DNA of 56,869 nt from an uncultured Acidobacteriaceae bacterium (GTDB lineage: Bacteria > Acidobacteriota > Terriglobia > Terriglobales > Acidobacteriaceae). Both the position numbers and the translations under genes were made by a program. The notes below the pieces were generated by a model that saw only the letters and a program-made list of their open reading frames with translations, was not told where the DNA came from and did not search any database. Shown here in pieces: positions 9,361 through 19,115 of the stretch; position 1 is the stretch's first letter; every line of letters starts with the position of its first letter. The DNA lies in contig CAIWFH010000052.1 in NCBI GenBank assembly GCA_903911925.1, positions 1 through 56,869 on the forward strand, read 5' to 3'.

Positions 9361-9528
9361 ATGGCAAATGAATTCCAAACCCCGACAGAGACCAAGGTGG
9401 AGAACGAGACGGCCACTGGCACTTCAGCGAAACAAAAAGTGCAAGACATTGCGGACAAGGCCGCGGAGAAACCGGCGAAGACGGAAAAGAAGTTTGACAA
9501 AGACAACAACCGGCTGTTCTCAAAGTAG
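9361..9528 (+). CDS. Small acidic/lysine-rich protein, 55 aa
   Basis: The ATG at 9361 follows AGGAGAG at good spacing, and the frame encodes 55 residues rich in Thr, Lys, Glu and Ala (MANEFQTPTETK...). It has no membrane segment and looks disordered or helical. I do not recognise the family; the composition resembles small stress or DNA-associated proteins, but that is only a comparison. A strong terminator stands 34 bases downstream, which supports a real monocistronic gene. A longer upstream start (9127) is unlikely because it would overlap the TPR gene's start on the other strand. Confidence 0.65.
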   Translation: MANEFQTPTETKVENETATGTSAKQKVQDIADKAAEKPAKTEKKFDKDNNRLFSK

Positions 9529-9561
9529 TGGATAACCGAGCTGCTTTAAATGGCATTGCCC

Positions 9562-9598
9562 GATAGGCCGGGACTCCAGTCCCGGCCTATCACACTAG
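9562..9598 (+). terminator. Rho-independent terminator
   Basis: The 13-bp perfect stem GATAGGCCGGGAC/GTCCCGGCCTATC (9562-9574 and 9579-9591) with a TCCA loop is followed by ACTAGTTTTTC. It ends the 55-aa gene. Confidence 0.8.
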
Positions 9599-9806
9599 TT
9601 TTTCTTTCAGCAGAATGCGCCGGAACAGCGCCGGACGACTTTCGCTACGGCAGGCCCCTCTTGCCGATTGTTTGCCTGGGGTTAAAGGCGCCTTGATGTA
9701 TGCTCAAAGACCGCCGGGTCATATAATAGAGAATGGCCGGTTGCGCTCTGAGGCTCGCTGAGCATACAGGGACGCTCCCGGACGCCTTTTTCCCGGTGCC
9801 TTCCCT

Positions 9807-12704
9807 TTGAATGATGCCATCGTTATCCGCGGAGCGCGGACTCACAACCTGAAAAACATCTCCTGCGAGATTCCTCACGGCAAGCTGACGGTCATCAGCG
9901 GCGTGTCAGGATCGGGCAAGAGTTCGCTGGCCTTCGACACCATTTATGCCGAGGGACAGCGGCGGTATGTGGAATCGCTCTCCGCTTACGCACGCCAATT
10001 TCTTGAGCGTATTGAAAAGCCTGACGTGGACCTGATTGACGGGCTTGCGCCAGCCATCGCCATCAAGCAGAAAAACTCCACGCGCAATCCGCGCTCCACC
10101 GTGGCCACGGCCACAGAGATCTATGACTACCTGCGCCTGCTTTACGCCCGATGCGGCACAGTGCATTGCGTACACTGCGACGGACTGGTGAAACGCGACT
10201 CGATTGACGAGATTGCCGAAGCCACGCTCGCATTGGGCGAGGGAACGCGCTTGAATGTGCTGTTTCCGGTGCGGCACGAGCTTCCCGCGCCGAGCCCCGA
10301 AGCCAAGCCGGCCCGGCGCACAGCCAAGTCGGCCGCCAAGGCTCCCGCAAAAAAAGCCGCCGAATCGCCGCTGACAGAGGCGCTGAAGGCACGGCTGGTG
10401 GAACTGCGCACCTCCGGGTTCAACAGGCTCTACCAGCAGGGCAGAACCTTCGAGTTCTCCACGCCCGAGTCGCTGTTGGACCTGGACTTTACGCTTCCAG
10501 TGTTCGTCCTTTTGGACAGGATCGTCGTCAGCCAGGAGAACCGGGCGCGCATTGTAGACGCCGCCGAAATTGCCTATCGCGAATCAAGCGAAGTGATCTT
10601 TGAAGAGGTTCCGAGAGACGAAGCGGCTGCACGGCCCCGTCATCGTTTTTCTGGCGAATATGAGTGCAAGAGTTGCCACAAGCCGGGCAAGGAACCGGAA
10701 CCGCGCCTCTTCAGCTTCAACAATCCTTTTGGCGCGTGCCCGCGTTGCCAGGGCTTCGGCAATACGGTGGACTTCGACCTGAACCTGGTGATTCCCGACA
10801 AAGGTTTGACGCTCGCGGACGGCGCCATCGATCCCTGGAACCGCCCGAAGTACCGGCCCTGGTTTACCGATCTTCGCAAGCAGGCCGCTGAACTCGGCGT
10901 CCCGCTCGACGTTCCATGGCGCGAAATGCCTGAAGCCGCACGCGAGATTGTGCTGCGCGGCAAAGGCAGCTTTGAAGGCGTCTTTGGTTTTTTTGCGCAA
11001 ATGGAGCGCAAGAAGTACAAGCTGCATGTGCGCGTGATGCTGAGCAAGTATCGCGGCTACGCAGAGTGCCCCGATTGCCGCGGCCAGCGGTTGCGTGCCG
11101 AGGCTCGCAGCGTGCGCATCAACGGCCAGAACATCTGCCAGGCCACGGCGCTGACGATTGCCCAGGCCAAGCAGTTCTTTGACGCGCTCAAGCTCTCCCC
11201 CATGCAGGAGGAGATCGCCGGCCCCATACTGCACGAAGTGCGGCAGCGCCTGAGCTTTCTCGATGCCGTTGGCCTTGAATACCTGACGCTTGACAGGCTG
11301 GCCTCCACGCTCTCCGGCGGCGAGGCGCAACGGATTCAATTAGCTACCTCGCTTGGTTCGCGGCTGGTGGGTGCGCTGTATGTTCTCGACGAGCCTTCCA
11401 TCGGCTTGCATACGCGCGACACCGCGCGCCTGATTCACATTCTTGAGGAACTGCGCGACCTGGGCAACACCATCATTGTGGTGGAGCACGACGCCGACGT
11501 GCTGCGGGCGGCCGACCATCTGCTCGACCTCGGCCCCGGCGCGGGCGAGTTTGGCGGCAAGCTGCTGGCCGAAGGCATGCTGGCGGAGATTGAAGCCAAC
11601 CCCAACTCGCTCACCGGCCGTTATCTTTCAGGGCAAGTTTCCATTCCCGTGCCCACACGGCGGCGGGTGCCCGGCAAAGAGAAACTGGTGCTGCGCGGCG
11701 CCATGACCAATAACCTGCACGGCCTCGACGTGGAAATACCGTTGGGGCTTCTTGTGGCCATTACCGGTGTTTCCGGCTCCGGCAAGTCCACGCTGGTGCA
11801 CCAGGTTCTTTACCGTGCCGTGGCGCGGGCGCTGGGCCAGAGCGACGGGTCCGATCCGTCGGCCGTGTACAAGTCGCTAACCGGCGTTGAGCGGTTGAAC
11901 GACGTTGTGCTTGTGGATCAAACGCCCATCGGCCGCACCCCGCGCTCCAACCCCATCACCTACATCAAGGGGTTCGACCTGGTGCGCGAGCTTTTTGCTT
12001 CGCAGCCTGAGGCCAAGCGGCTTTCGTTAACGCCGGGTCACTTCTCGTTCAACGTTCCCGGCGGCCGCTGCAACACCTGCGAAGGCGACGGCACGGTCAC
12101 CGTCGAGATGCAGTTCCTGGCCGATGTGGAACTGCCCTGCGAGGACTGCAACGGAACTCGGTACCAGGCCAAAGTGCTGCAAGTGGAGTACAAGGGCAAA
12201 AACATTCACGATGTGCTGCAGATGACGGTAAAAGAGGCGTTGCGCTTCTTCGTTGGACAAACGCGGCTTCTGGAGAAGCTCGCCGTGCTGGACGAGATTG
12301 GGCTAGGCTATCTGAGGTTGGGCCAGTCAGCGACGACGCTATCCGGTGGCGAGGCGCAGCGCGTCAAGCTGGCGGCGCACTTGTCCCAGGTGCGCGCCGC
12401 CAACGCCAACGCCAAGCCCTCGCAGGCCAGCCGCGTGCTTTACATCCTCGACGAGCCCACCACCGGCTTGCACTTCGACGATGTCTCCAAACTGCTTACG
12501 GCGTTTCGCAAACTGATCGATGGCGGCGGCTCTCTGATTGTCATCGAGCACAACCTGGACGTGATTAAATGCGCCGATTGGGTCATCGACCTGGGCCCGG
12601 AGGGTGGCGAGGGCGGAGGCCGCATTGTGGCCGAGGGTCCGCCTGAGGAGATCGCGACCAGTCTGCTGTCGCACACCGGGAAGTGGCTGGCGCGGGTGCT
12701 GTGA
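9807..12704 (+). CDS. uvrA: Excinuclease ABC subunit A
   Basis: UvrA recognises bulky DNA lesions with UvrB in nucleotide excision repair. The 965-aa protein has both ABC modules. Walker A GVSGSGKSS is at 32-40 and GVSGSGKST at about 653-661, and LSGGEAQR signatures are at about 502 and 844, each followed by a LDEP Walker B. Zinc-binding Cys pairs are at CKSCHK/CPRC and at CNTC/CEDC. The start is a TTG at 9807, which gives the family N-terminus MNDAIVIRGARTHNL; no ATG in frame fits better. A Lys/Ala-rich segment (about 165-185) interrupts the first domain. A TATAAT at 9722-9727 may be its -10 box. Confidence 0.97.
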   Translation: MNDAIVIRGARTHNLKNISCEIPHGKLTVISGVSGSGKSSLAFDTIYAEGQRRYVESLSAYARQFLERIEKPDVDLIDGLAPAIAIKQKNSTRNPRSTVATATEIYDYLRLLYARCGTVHCVHCDGLVKRDSIDEIAEATLALGEGTRLNVLFPVRHELPAPSPEAKPARRTAKSAAKAPAKKAAESPLTEALKARLVELRTSGFNRLYQQGRTFEFSTPESLLDLDFTLPVFVLLDRIVVSQENRARIVDAAEIAYRESSEVIFEEVPRDEAAARPRHRFSGEYECKSCHKPGKEPEPRLFSFNNPFGACPRCQGFGNTVDFDLNLVIPDKGLTLADGAIDPWNRPKYRPWFTDLRKQAAELGVPLDVPWREMPEAAREIVLRGKGSFEGVFGFFAQMERKKYKLHVRVMLSKYRGYAECPDCRGQRLRAEARSVRINGQNICQATALTIAQAKQFFDALKLSPMQEEIAGPILHEVRQRLSFLDAVGLEYLTLDRLASTLSGGEAQRIQLATSLGSRLVGALYVLDEPSIGLHTRDTARLIHILEELRDLGNTIIVVEHDADVLRAADHLLDLGPGAGEFGGKLLAEGMLAEIEANPNSLTGRYLSGQVSIPVPTRRRVPGKEKLVLRGAMTNNLHGLDVEIPLGLLVAITGVSGSGKSTLVHQVLYRAVARALGQSDGSDPSAVYKSLTGVERLNDVVLVDQTPIGRTPRSNPITYIKGFDLVRELFASQPEAKRLSLTPGHFSFNVPGGRCNTCEGDGTVTVEMQFLADVELPCEDCNGTRYQAKVLQVEYKGKNIHDVLQMTVKEALRFFVGQTRLLEKLAVLDEIGLGYLRLGQSATTLSGGEAQRVKLAAHLSQVRAANANAKPSQASRVLYILDEPTTGLHFDDVSKLLTAFRKLIDGGGSLIVIEHNLDVIKCADWVIDLGPEGGEGGGRIVAEGPPEEIATSLLSHTGKWLARVL

Positions 12705-12859
12705 ACGGCTCCCAAAATTGGCCGCCGATTTGCCAGCGGCCTTGCGGATTGGTAGAAATGCTGAAGCGATTAGACGGCAGGCTGAGCGGTTCTGAAAGAA
12801 CTGACTGCCGCGCAATCAGCGCCAGGGCCATACCGCAATTTTGAGAGGAAGAGTCGCGC

Positions 12860-14188
12860 GTGAGCATTTCTACAGGAGTAGTTGATTCAGAGAACAAACC
12901 CCCATCGGGTGAAGATATCCATGCACCCATGATTCCAGCGGGAAGGATGCTGCCCTTCCTGATGGTGACGCCGCTGTTTTACCTTTGGGCGATTCCGAAC
13001 AATCTGAACGATATTCTCATCCGGCAATTCATGAAGTCGTTCAACATTGACCGGTCGGGTGCAGCCGGCGTCCAGGTCTGGTTTTATCTGGGGTACATGC
13101 TTTTGGCCATTCCGGCAGGGCTGTTGATGCGCCGGTTTGGCTACAAGACCGGAATCGTTACCGGGCTGGTCTTGCTGGGGACCGGCTGCTGGCTGTTTTA
13201 CCCCGCGGCACAGGCGGAGCAGTACACTCTGTTCCTGATGGCGCAGTTTGTCATTGCCGCCGGGCTGTCATTCCTTGAGACCGCGGCAAACCCGTTTATC
13301 GCGGAGCTTGGCCCGTCGGGGTCAAGTGAGCGCCGGCTCAATTTCTCCCAGGCCTTCAATCCGCTGGGCGCCATTACTGCCGGCCTACTTGGGACAGTGT
13401 TTATCTTCTCCGGCGTCAAGCTTACCGATGCTGAGGTACTGGCCAGAAAGCTGGCGGGAACCTACCAGGCCTATCTGCACACCGAGACGCTGCGGGTTGT
13501 GGCGCCTTACATGGTGCTTGGATCGATTGCTCTCTTCTGGGCCCTGATGGTGGCGCTGACAAAATTTCCGGCGCTGGGTTCGGAGAAGGGCGCTCCGGTG
13601 TCCGACGACAAGACAGAGCCTGGCCGCTTGCTTCAGTGGCACTTTGCCTTCGCGGTGTTCGCGCAGTTTCTCTATGTTGGCGCCCAGGTGGGGACGTGGA
13701 GCTACTTCATCCCCTATGCGGAGTCGGCCACCGGCGTTGGCGACAAGGCCGCGGGATTCATGCTCACCGGCACCCTGGCTTGCTTTGGCATCGGGCGCTT
13801 TGGTTCCGCCTGGCTCATGAAGCACTTCCATGCGCGCGGCCTGCTCGGCCTCTATTCCCTGATCAACATCCTTCTCTGCCTGGTAGCGGTGGTCCGGCCG
13901 GGCTGGGTGGGCGTGGGATGCCTGCTGATTACCAGCCTCTTCATGTCCGTCATGTTCCCCACCATCTTTGCCCTGGCCATCAAGGGCATGGGCGCAAAGA
14001 CCAAGACTGCGGGCTCGATTATCGTGATGGCCATGATTGGCGGCGCGGCGCTGACGAAGATCATGGGGTATGTGTCGGTGGTAGCGAACATTCAGGCGGC
14101 TTACCTGGTGCCGATCGTCGCCTATATCGGAATAGGGCTGTACGCGTGGCTGGGAGCGGGATACAAGGTCAAGCAGCCGGCGAACTAG
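12860..14188 (+). CDS. FucP-type sugar:proton symporter (MFS)
   Basis: The 442-aa protein has 12 predicted membrane segments and the FucP-subfamily N-terminus (FLMVTPLFYLWAIPNNLND), with the acidic and Asn residues that in E. coli FucP couple proton and sugar movement. The motif FLETAANPFI is also typical. The start is a GTG at 12860 after GAGAGGAAGAG. FucP relatives carry fucose and other hexoses; the neighbouring uxaC, FAH hydrolase and glycosidases suggest a sugar or sugar-acid substrate from plant polymers, but the exact one is not readable. A strong terminator follows. Confidence 0.87.
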   Translation: MSISTGVVDSENKPPSGEDIHAPMIPAGRMLPFLMVTPLFYLWAIPNNLNDILIRQFMKSFNIDRSGAAGVQVWFYLGYMLLAIPAGLLMRRFGYKTGIVTGLVLLGTGCWLFYPAAQAEQYTLFLMAQFVIAAGLSFLETAANPFIAELGPSGSSERRLNFSQAFNPLGAITAGLLGTVFIFSGVKLTDAEVLARKLAGTYQAYLHTETLRVVAPYMVLGSIALFWALMVALTKFPALGSEKGAPVSDDKTEPGRLLQWHFAFAVFAQFLYVGAQVGTWSYFIPYAESATGVGDKAAGFMLTGTLACFGIGRFGSAWLMKHFHARGLLGLYSLINILLCLVAVVRPGWVGVGCLLITSLFMSVMFPTIFALAIKGMGAKTKTAGSIIVMAMIGGAALTKIMGYVSVVANIQAAYLVPIVAYIGIGLYAWLGAGYKVKQPAN

Positions 14189-14201
14189 TTGTTGATCAAA
14201 G

Positions 14202-14243
14202 AGGGCGCGGCGACAGATTCATTGTCGCCGCGCCCTTTTTTTT
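14202..14243 (+). terminator. Strong Rho-independent terminator
   Basis: The stem AGGGCGCGGCGACA with its exact complement (14202-14215 and 14223-14236) and a 7-base loop is followed by eight T residues. It ends the symporter gene. Confidence 0.9.
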
Positions 14244-14248
14244 TGCGC

Positions 14249-15079
14249 TTATTCGGCAACCACCGGATTGGTCAGCGAGCCGATGCCTTCCACGGTGATG
14301 GTGACGGTCTCACCTGGCCGGAGCCAACGCTTGGGGGTACGGCCCATGCCCACGCCGCCCGGCGTTCCGGTGGATACGATATCGCCCGGCAGCAGCGGCG
14401 TAATCGACGACAGGTATTCGATCAGTTCCGGTATCTTGAAAACGAGTTCGCGGGTATTTGAACTCTGGTGGATAACGCCATCGATGGTCAGCGAGATGGC
14501 AAGGTTGTGCGGGTCGGGGATCTCGTCGGCGGTGACGATGGCCGGGCCCATGGGGCAGAAGGTAGGGAAACTCTTGGCCATCGTCCACTGCGAAGTAGCG
14601 AACTGCACGTCGCGCGCGCTCACGTCGTTCAAAAGGGTGTAGCCGTACACATGCTCCCGCCATTCCCGAGCAGGAATGCGATAGCCGCCCTTGCCGATCA
14701 CAAAGGCAAACTCGGCCTCATAGTCCGGCTGCGTCGAGGCCTTCGGCAGCACAATCGCCGCCCCCGGCCCAATGATCGCCGACTGCAGCTTGAAGAACAC
14801 CACTGGCGTCGTCGGAATCGCCATCTTCGCCTCGACCGCATGGTCGCGATAGTTCAAGCCAATGGCAAAAACCCGCGGCGGGTTCAGGAGCGGCGCATGC
14901 AGCTTGACCTGGTCGAGGGGCAGCTTGATTGCGGCCATAGTCGGCACCTTGCCGTGCTCGATGACGTCAAGAGTGGTGGCGAAGCCGCTCGGACTTAGAT
15001 CGAAAACTACACCGGTCTCTTCCAATAAGAATCCGGGCCGAACCTTGCCATCGGCGATTGAAAACGACACTAGCTTCAC
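14249..15079 (-). CDS. Fumarylacetoacetate hydrolase-family protein
   Basis: The 276-aa protein has the FAH fold, which hydrolyses or decarboxylates diketo or ketol acids using a divalent metal. The metal-binding acidic residues are in the DYEAEFAFVIG segment and in YTLLNDVSARDVQ. The glycine-rich GTPGGVGMG loop and the N-terminal FAIGLNYRDHA are hallmarks. The GTG at 15079, preceded by GGGAGG, is chosen over a longer frame starting at 15193 that would collide with uxaC. In sugar-acid clusters such enzymes act on 2,4-diketo-3-deoxy-sugar acids; that is inferred from context. Expression is divergent from uxaC. Confidence 0.88.
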   Translation of the reverse strand: MKLVSFSIADGKVRPGFLLEETGVVFDLSPSGFATTLDVIEHGKVPTMAAIKLPLDQVKLHAPLLNPPRVFAIGLNYRDHAVEAKMAIPTTPVVFFKLQSAIIGPGAAIVLPKASTQPDYEAEFAFVIGKGGYRIPAREWREHVYGYTLLNDVSARDVQFATSQWTMAKSFPTFCPMGPAIVTADEIPDPHNLAISLTIDGVIHQSSNTRELVFKIPELIEYLSSITPLLPGDIVSTGTPGGVGMGRTPKRWLRPGETVTITVEGIGSLTNPVVAE

Positions 15080-15192
15080 TTGGCCCTCCCGTTCGCGATT
15101 GGTGTTTGCCCTCGATATTTGCCGCGTCTCCGCGAAGGGCAGTATACACGTGCCGCTATCGGCGATACTGGTTGACGAAGAGGAGACAAACA

Positions 15193-16587
15193 ATGGCGCT
15201 GCTTCATGAGGACAGGCTTTTTCCGGCCGAAGAGGGAACGCGGGCGATAGCGAGGCGGCTGTATGCGGGAATTCGCGACCTGCCCATCGTCAGCCCGCAC
15301 GGGCATACGCAGGCCGCATGGTTTGCGGGCAACCAGCCGTTTCCCGACCCGGTGGCCCTGTTTGTGCAGCCGGATCACTACGTCTTCCGCATGCTCTATA
15401 GCCAGGGAATCACGCTGGAAGAACTGGAGATTGGCGAGGGACGGATCGCCGACCCGCGCAAGGTGTGGCGTATCTTCGCCAGCCACTATCATCTGTTTCG
15501 CGGAACCCCCACGCGCCTGTGGCTGGACTACGCCTTCGAGACGCTTTTTGGTTTGACTGAGCGGCTTTCTGCAGCAACGGCGGACAACCACTACGACGTG
15601 ATCGAGGCCAAACTGGCCACCGCCGAATTTCTGCCCCGTGCCCTCTATGAGCAATTCGACATTGAGGTGCTGGCCACCACGGATTCGCCGCTTGACTCGC
15701 TCGCCGACCACGCGGCCATTCGCGCATCCGGCTGGAAGGGAAGAATCGTGCCCACCTTCCGGCCTGATTCGGTTGTGGATCCCGACTTCTCGGGATTTCG
15801 AGCCGGAATTGAGGCGCTGGCCAAGCTGACCGGCGAAGACACCGAAACCTGGCGCGGTTATCTCGGCGCGCTCGCAGCCCGGCGTCAGTTCTTCAAGACG
15901 CTCGGTGCCACGGCTACCGATCATGGCCACATTACAGCACAAACGGCGGACCTGGATGAGTCAGAGGCCTCCCGGCTCTTTTCTACCGTGCTGGCCGGGA
16001 CCGCCGACGCCGCAGAGAGGGAACTCTTCCGCGCCCAGATGCTGACCGAGATGGCCCGCATGAGCCTTGAAGACGGCCTGGTGATGCAGATTCATCCTGG
16101 CTCAGTGCGCAACCATAATGCGGCCATCTTTGCCCGCTACGGCCGCGACATGGGCGCCGACATTCCGCAGTCCACGAACTATGTTGACGCGCTGCGCCCG
16201 CTGCTCGATCACCTCGGCAACGAGCCTGGACTCAGCATCATTCTGTTTACGCTCGATGAAACGGCATACAGCAGGGAACTGGCGCCGCTGGCCGGGCACT
16301 ATCCCTGTTTGAAACTCGGGCCGCCCTGGTGGTTCTTCGACAGCCCCGAAGGCATGCGGCGTTTCCGCGAACAAGTGACGGAGACTGCCGGCTTCTACAA
16401 CACCGCGGGTTTCAATGACGACACCCGAGCCTTTCTATCGATTCCTGCGCGCCACGACGTGGCCCGGCGCATGGATGCGGGCTTTCTGGCGCGCCTGGTG
16501 GCCGAGCACCGCATCGATGAAGACGAGGCATTGGAGTTAGCTCGGGAACTGACGGTGGGGCTGGTGAAGAAGGCTTACAAACTCTAG
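15193..16587 (+). CDS. uxaC: Uronate isomerase
   Basis: UxaC converts D-glucuronate to D-fructuronate and D-galacturonate to D-tagaturonate, the first step of hexuronate use. The 464-aa product starts at the ATG at 15193 after GAGGAGACAAACA. It has the metal-binding HGHTQ-type motif near the start (PHGHTQAAWFA, about 35-45), the TTDSP segment (about 165) and the C-terminal NTAGFNDDTRAFLSIPARHD block typical of amidohydrolase-superfamily uronate isomerases. The length is normal. Neighbouring glycosidases and a symporter support use of pectin- or glucuronan-derived sugars. Confidence 0.95.
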   Translation: MALLHEDRLFPAEEGTRAIARRLYAGIRDLPIVSPHGHTQAAWFAGNQPFPDPVALFVQPDHYVFRMLYSQGITLEELEIGEGRIADPRKVWRIFASHYHLFRGTPTRLWLDYAFETLFGLTERLSAATADNHYDVIEAKLATAEFLPRALYEQFDIEVLATTDSPLDSLADHAAIRASGWKGRIVPTFRPDSVVDPDFSGFRAGIEALAKLTGEDTETWRGYLGALAARRQFFKTLGATATDHGHITAQTADLDESEASRLFSTVLAGTADAAERELFRAQMLTEMARMSLEDGLVMQIHPGSVRNHNAAIFARYGRDMGADIPQSTNYVDALRPLLDHLGNEPGLSIILFTLDETAYSRELAPLAGHYPCLKLGPPWWFFDSPEGMRRFREQVTETAGFYNTAGFNDDTRAFLSIPARHDVARRMDAGFLARLVAEHRIDEDEALELARELTVGLVKKAYKL

Positions 16588-16658
16588 CGTCTATCGAAGA
16601 AGGTTTCTTGCGAAATAGAGAGGTGCCGCATTCTCGCGCTTTCGCCGCATCAGAGCGG

Positions 16659-16664
16659 TATAAT
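16659..16664 (+). promoter_or_regulatory. Possible -10 box before the GH2 gene
   Basis: A perfect TATAAT lies 89 bases before the GTG start. No good -35 box is seen at normal spacing, so the call is weak. Confidence 0.3.
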
Positions 16665-16752
16665 TCCGAGCGAATCGAAACAGAAGAAACTTCAGTTTAG
16701 AAAGATCCTGGCCCATCTCAGAATCGGCCGAGGTCACCCTGGAGGCTCGAAA

Positions 16753-19053
16753 GTGCTACGTCGCAACTTCATTACCAACGGCATGCTTCAACTTGCAGCT
16801 CTGACAGCAACGAAGGGCGTCGCGGCCACAACATCCACCCATCCGAAATCATCCGCGGATGCCGGTGCGTTGGGTCCATTACCTGTTGAGCCCGGCAAGA
16901 TTTCCGGACACTCCTTTCCCGCGCGCGAGCGTCTTTCGCTCGATGGTGAATGGGAATGTGATCCGCTTGCGCACACGGTTTTGCAGCAAGATGGTTCCAT
17001 TCGAGAGGACCACGCCAACCTGCCGGGCGCCGCGCACATGCCGGTTCCCTGCAACTGGCATCTCTTCGGCTTGCCAGATTTTCACGGCCGGGTCGCCTTC
17101 CGGCGCAAGTTCATGGCAAGCGCTGAGTTCGTGAACAAGCCAACCTGGCTATGCTTTGGCGGGGTGGATTACTTTGCCAAGGTGAGCCTGAACGGCCGCC
17201 TGCTGGGTGAGCACGAGGGATACTTCGAGCCGTTCGAGATCGAGGTTACCGGCCTTCTGAAACCTGGGCCAAATGTTCTGGAAGTCCTTGTGGATGCGCC
17301 GCGCGAAGAGCCAAAGAAGATGTTTCCCAATCACAAGCGCCAGATCAAGGGCATCCTCAACCAGTGGCTTCCGCTCGACCGGCAGATGGAGCCCACCGGC
17401 GGCATCATCGGCTCGGTGTTCATCGAGCGGCGGGGCAGCGCGCACATTCGCTCGGTTCAGTTGACCACCCAGGTTGTCCCGGAGATTGCCGGAGTTCCCT
17501 CCACCTGGGGCGATCCGGCGGGCTATCCAAAGACTGGCCGTTGCGCACGTGTGGTTGTCGAGGTCCAGTTCTGGCTGCGGGAAGCAGGCGCTGCCAATCT
17601 CGACGTGTCCATCGGGAGTTCGCGCTGGCAGGGCACGGTTGTTGGACAAGCCGGAGCAAACCGCCACAGGCGCGTGCTGACCATTGAAGATCCAAAACTT
17701 TGGTGGACATGGGACTTGGGCGAGCCGCATTTGTATGATGCCGTAGTGACCTTGGCGCGGGGGAGTGAAACCGACCGCTGCGAGTTCAAGGCGGGCATTC
17801 GCGAGATTCAATTCGATCCCGCAAAAGGCGAGTGGCGGCTGAACGGCGAGCGCTTCTTTGTCCGCGGCAGCTCCGTTATCCCCGACAAGTGGCTGGCACA
17901 TTACACAGAGGCCCAGGCTGCCAAAGACGCGGTGCTGCTGCGCGAGGCTAACCTCAACGGTGCGCGCGTTTGCGTGCATGTTACGCGGGACGAGTTTTAC
18001 GCGGCCTGCGACCGGGCGGGGATTCTGGTTTGGCAGGACTTTCCCCTGCAGTGGCAGTACACCACCAGCGACGCGTTCATCGCCGAAGCCGCGCGCCAGT
18101 TGCAGGCCATGATTCGCCATCTCTACAACCATCCCAGTATTGGTTTGTGGACCTGCCAGAACGAGCCGGACCCGCCGAACCGCATTGGGATTGACCCGAC
18201 ATTGGCGGCGGTGGCGCGCAGTGCGGACCCTTCGCGCTTTGTGTACGAGGCATGCGAATATGCGCAGCATCCTTATCCGGGCTGGTACGGCGGCGAATTG
18301 CGGGACTTCGAAACCGTTCCCGATGCGCCTGTGGTTACAGAGTTTGGCGCGCAGGGTCTGCTTTCTGAGCCGGAGATGCGCAAGATGCTGGGCTCGAGCG
18401 TGTGGCCGCCGAACGCAAAGTGGGTTGAATACGGCTTTGAGACCCATACCAACCTGGTGATTGTCGGGACAAAAGAGGGTAATAGCCTGAAGGAGTTCAT
18501 CGCCAACAGTCAGGCATACCAGGCCCGCCTGATTCAATTCGCAATTGAGCAATACCGGCGGGCCAAGTACACAAAGCTGGGCGGGTTCTTCCACTTCATG
18601 TTTATGGATGGCTGGCCCACCATCAGCTGGAGCGTGTTGAGTTATGACCGTGTGCCGAAGGCGGGCTATGCGGCTCTGCAGCGAGCCATGCAGCCCGTTC
18701 TGCCCATGGTCGAGCTGACCTCGCCCCGGCTTGAAAGCAAGCCGAAGGACCAGGCTCTAGGAGGCGCGTGGCTGGTAAACGACACCAGGGATGCCATCAA
18801 CAAATGCCGCGTGGCTTTTGAGTTGCGCGGTCCAGGAGGCAGCATTCCTCTCGATGAGATTACGGTGGACATTGCTGCCGACAGCGTGCAGAAGCTGGAC
18901 GTTAGCCTGCCGATCCCCGCCACGATAACCGAACTTGCACCAGGGGCCTACACGGTTGCGGCTTCGGTTCGCTCCAACACCGGAGTTTTGCTGGGCGAGA
19001 ACCTTTATGAATTGACGGTGGTCGATATTGGCAACTTCGAGCCGGGCAGTTAG
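16753..19053 (+). CDS. Exported glycoside hydrolase family 2 enzyme
   Basis: The 766-aa protein starts at a GTG preceded by GGAGG. The N-terminus LRRNFITNG with a hydrophobic stretch looks like a Tat or Sec signal. GH2 domains follow: a sugar-binding beta-sandwich (about 45-215, with PCNWHLFGLPDFHG and the turn NVLEVLVDAPREE), an Ig-like domain, and the TIM barrel from about 340. The acid/base Glu lies in CQNEPD (about 470) and the nucleophile Glu in VTEFGAQG (about 530). GH2 covers beta-galactosidases, beta-mannosidases and beta-glucuronidases. The adjacent uronate isomerase makes a glucuronidase or galacturonan-side-chain role plausible, but specificity cannot be read. Confidence 0.88.
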   Translation: MLRRNFITNGMLQLAALTATKGVAATTSTHPKSSADAGALGPLPVEPGKISGHSFPARERLSLDGEWECDPLAHTVLQQDGSIREDHANLPGAAHMPVPCNWHLFGLPDFHGRVAFRRKFMASAEFVNKPTWLCFGGVDYFAKVSLNGRLLGEHEGYFEPFEIEVTGLLKPGPNVLEVLVDAPREEPKKMFPNHKRQIKGILNQWLPLDRQMEPTGGIIGSVFIERRGSAHIRSVQLTTQVVPEIAGVPSTWGDPAGYPKTGRCARVVVEVQFWLREAGAANLDVSIGSSRWQGTVVGQAGANRHRRVLTIEDPKLWWTWDLGEPHLYDAVVTLARGSETDRCEFKAGIREIQFDPAKGEWRLNGERFFVRGSSVIPDKWLAHYTEAQAAKDAVLLREANLNGARVCVHVTRDEFYAACDRAGILVWQDFPLQWQYTTSDAFIAEAARQLQAMIRHLYNHPSIGLWTCQNEPDPPNRIGIDPTLAAVARSADPSRFVYEACEYAQHPYPGWYGGELRDFETVPDAPVVTEFGAQGLLSEPEMRKMLGSSVWPPNAKWVEYGFETHTNLVIVGTKEGNSLKEFIANSQAYQARLIQFAIEQYRRAKYTKLGGFFHFMFMDGWPTISWSVLSYDRVPKAGYAALQRAMQPVLPMVELTSPRLESKPKDQALGGAWLVNDTRDAINKCRVAFELRGPGGSIPLDEITVDIAADSVQKLDVSLPIPATITELAPGAYTVAASVRSNTGVLLGENLYELTVVDIGNFEPGS

Positions 19054-19115
19054 GTACACTCAAACCGGAGCCTGTTCCATTTAGCTTTCTGCCGCGCGTT
19101 GAAGGAGAGGGAAGT

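Noticed and set aside
9693..9727. Full sigma70 promoter before uvrA
   Set aside because: The TATAAT at 9722 is good, but the nearest TTGATG is 23 bases away, too far for a normal spacer.
17149..18594. 481-aa minus-strand frame
   Set aside because: It lies antisense to the GH2 gene and has no recognisable domain; the GC-rich codon bias opens the opposite frame.
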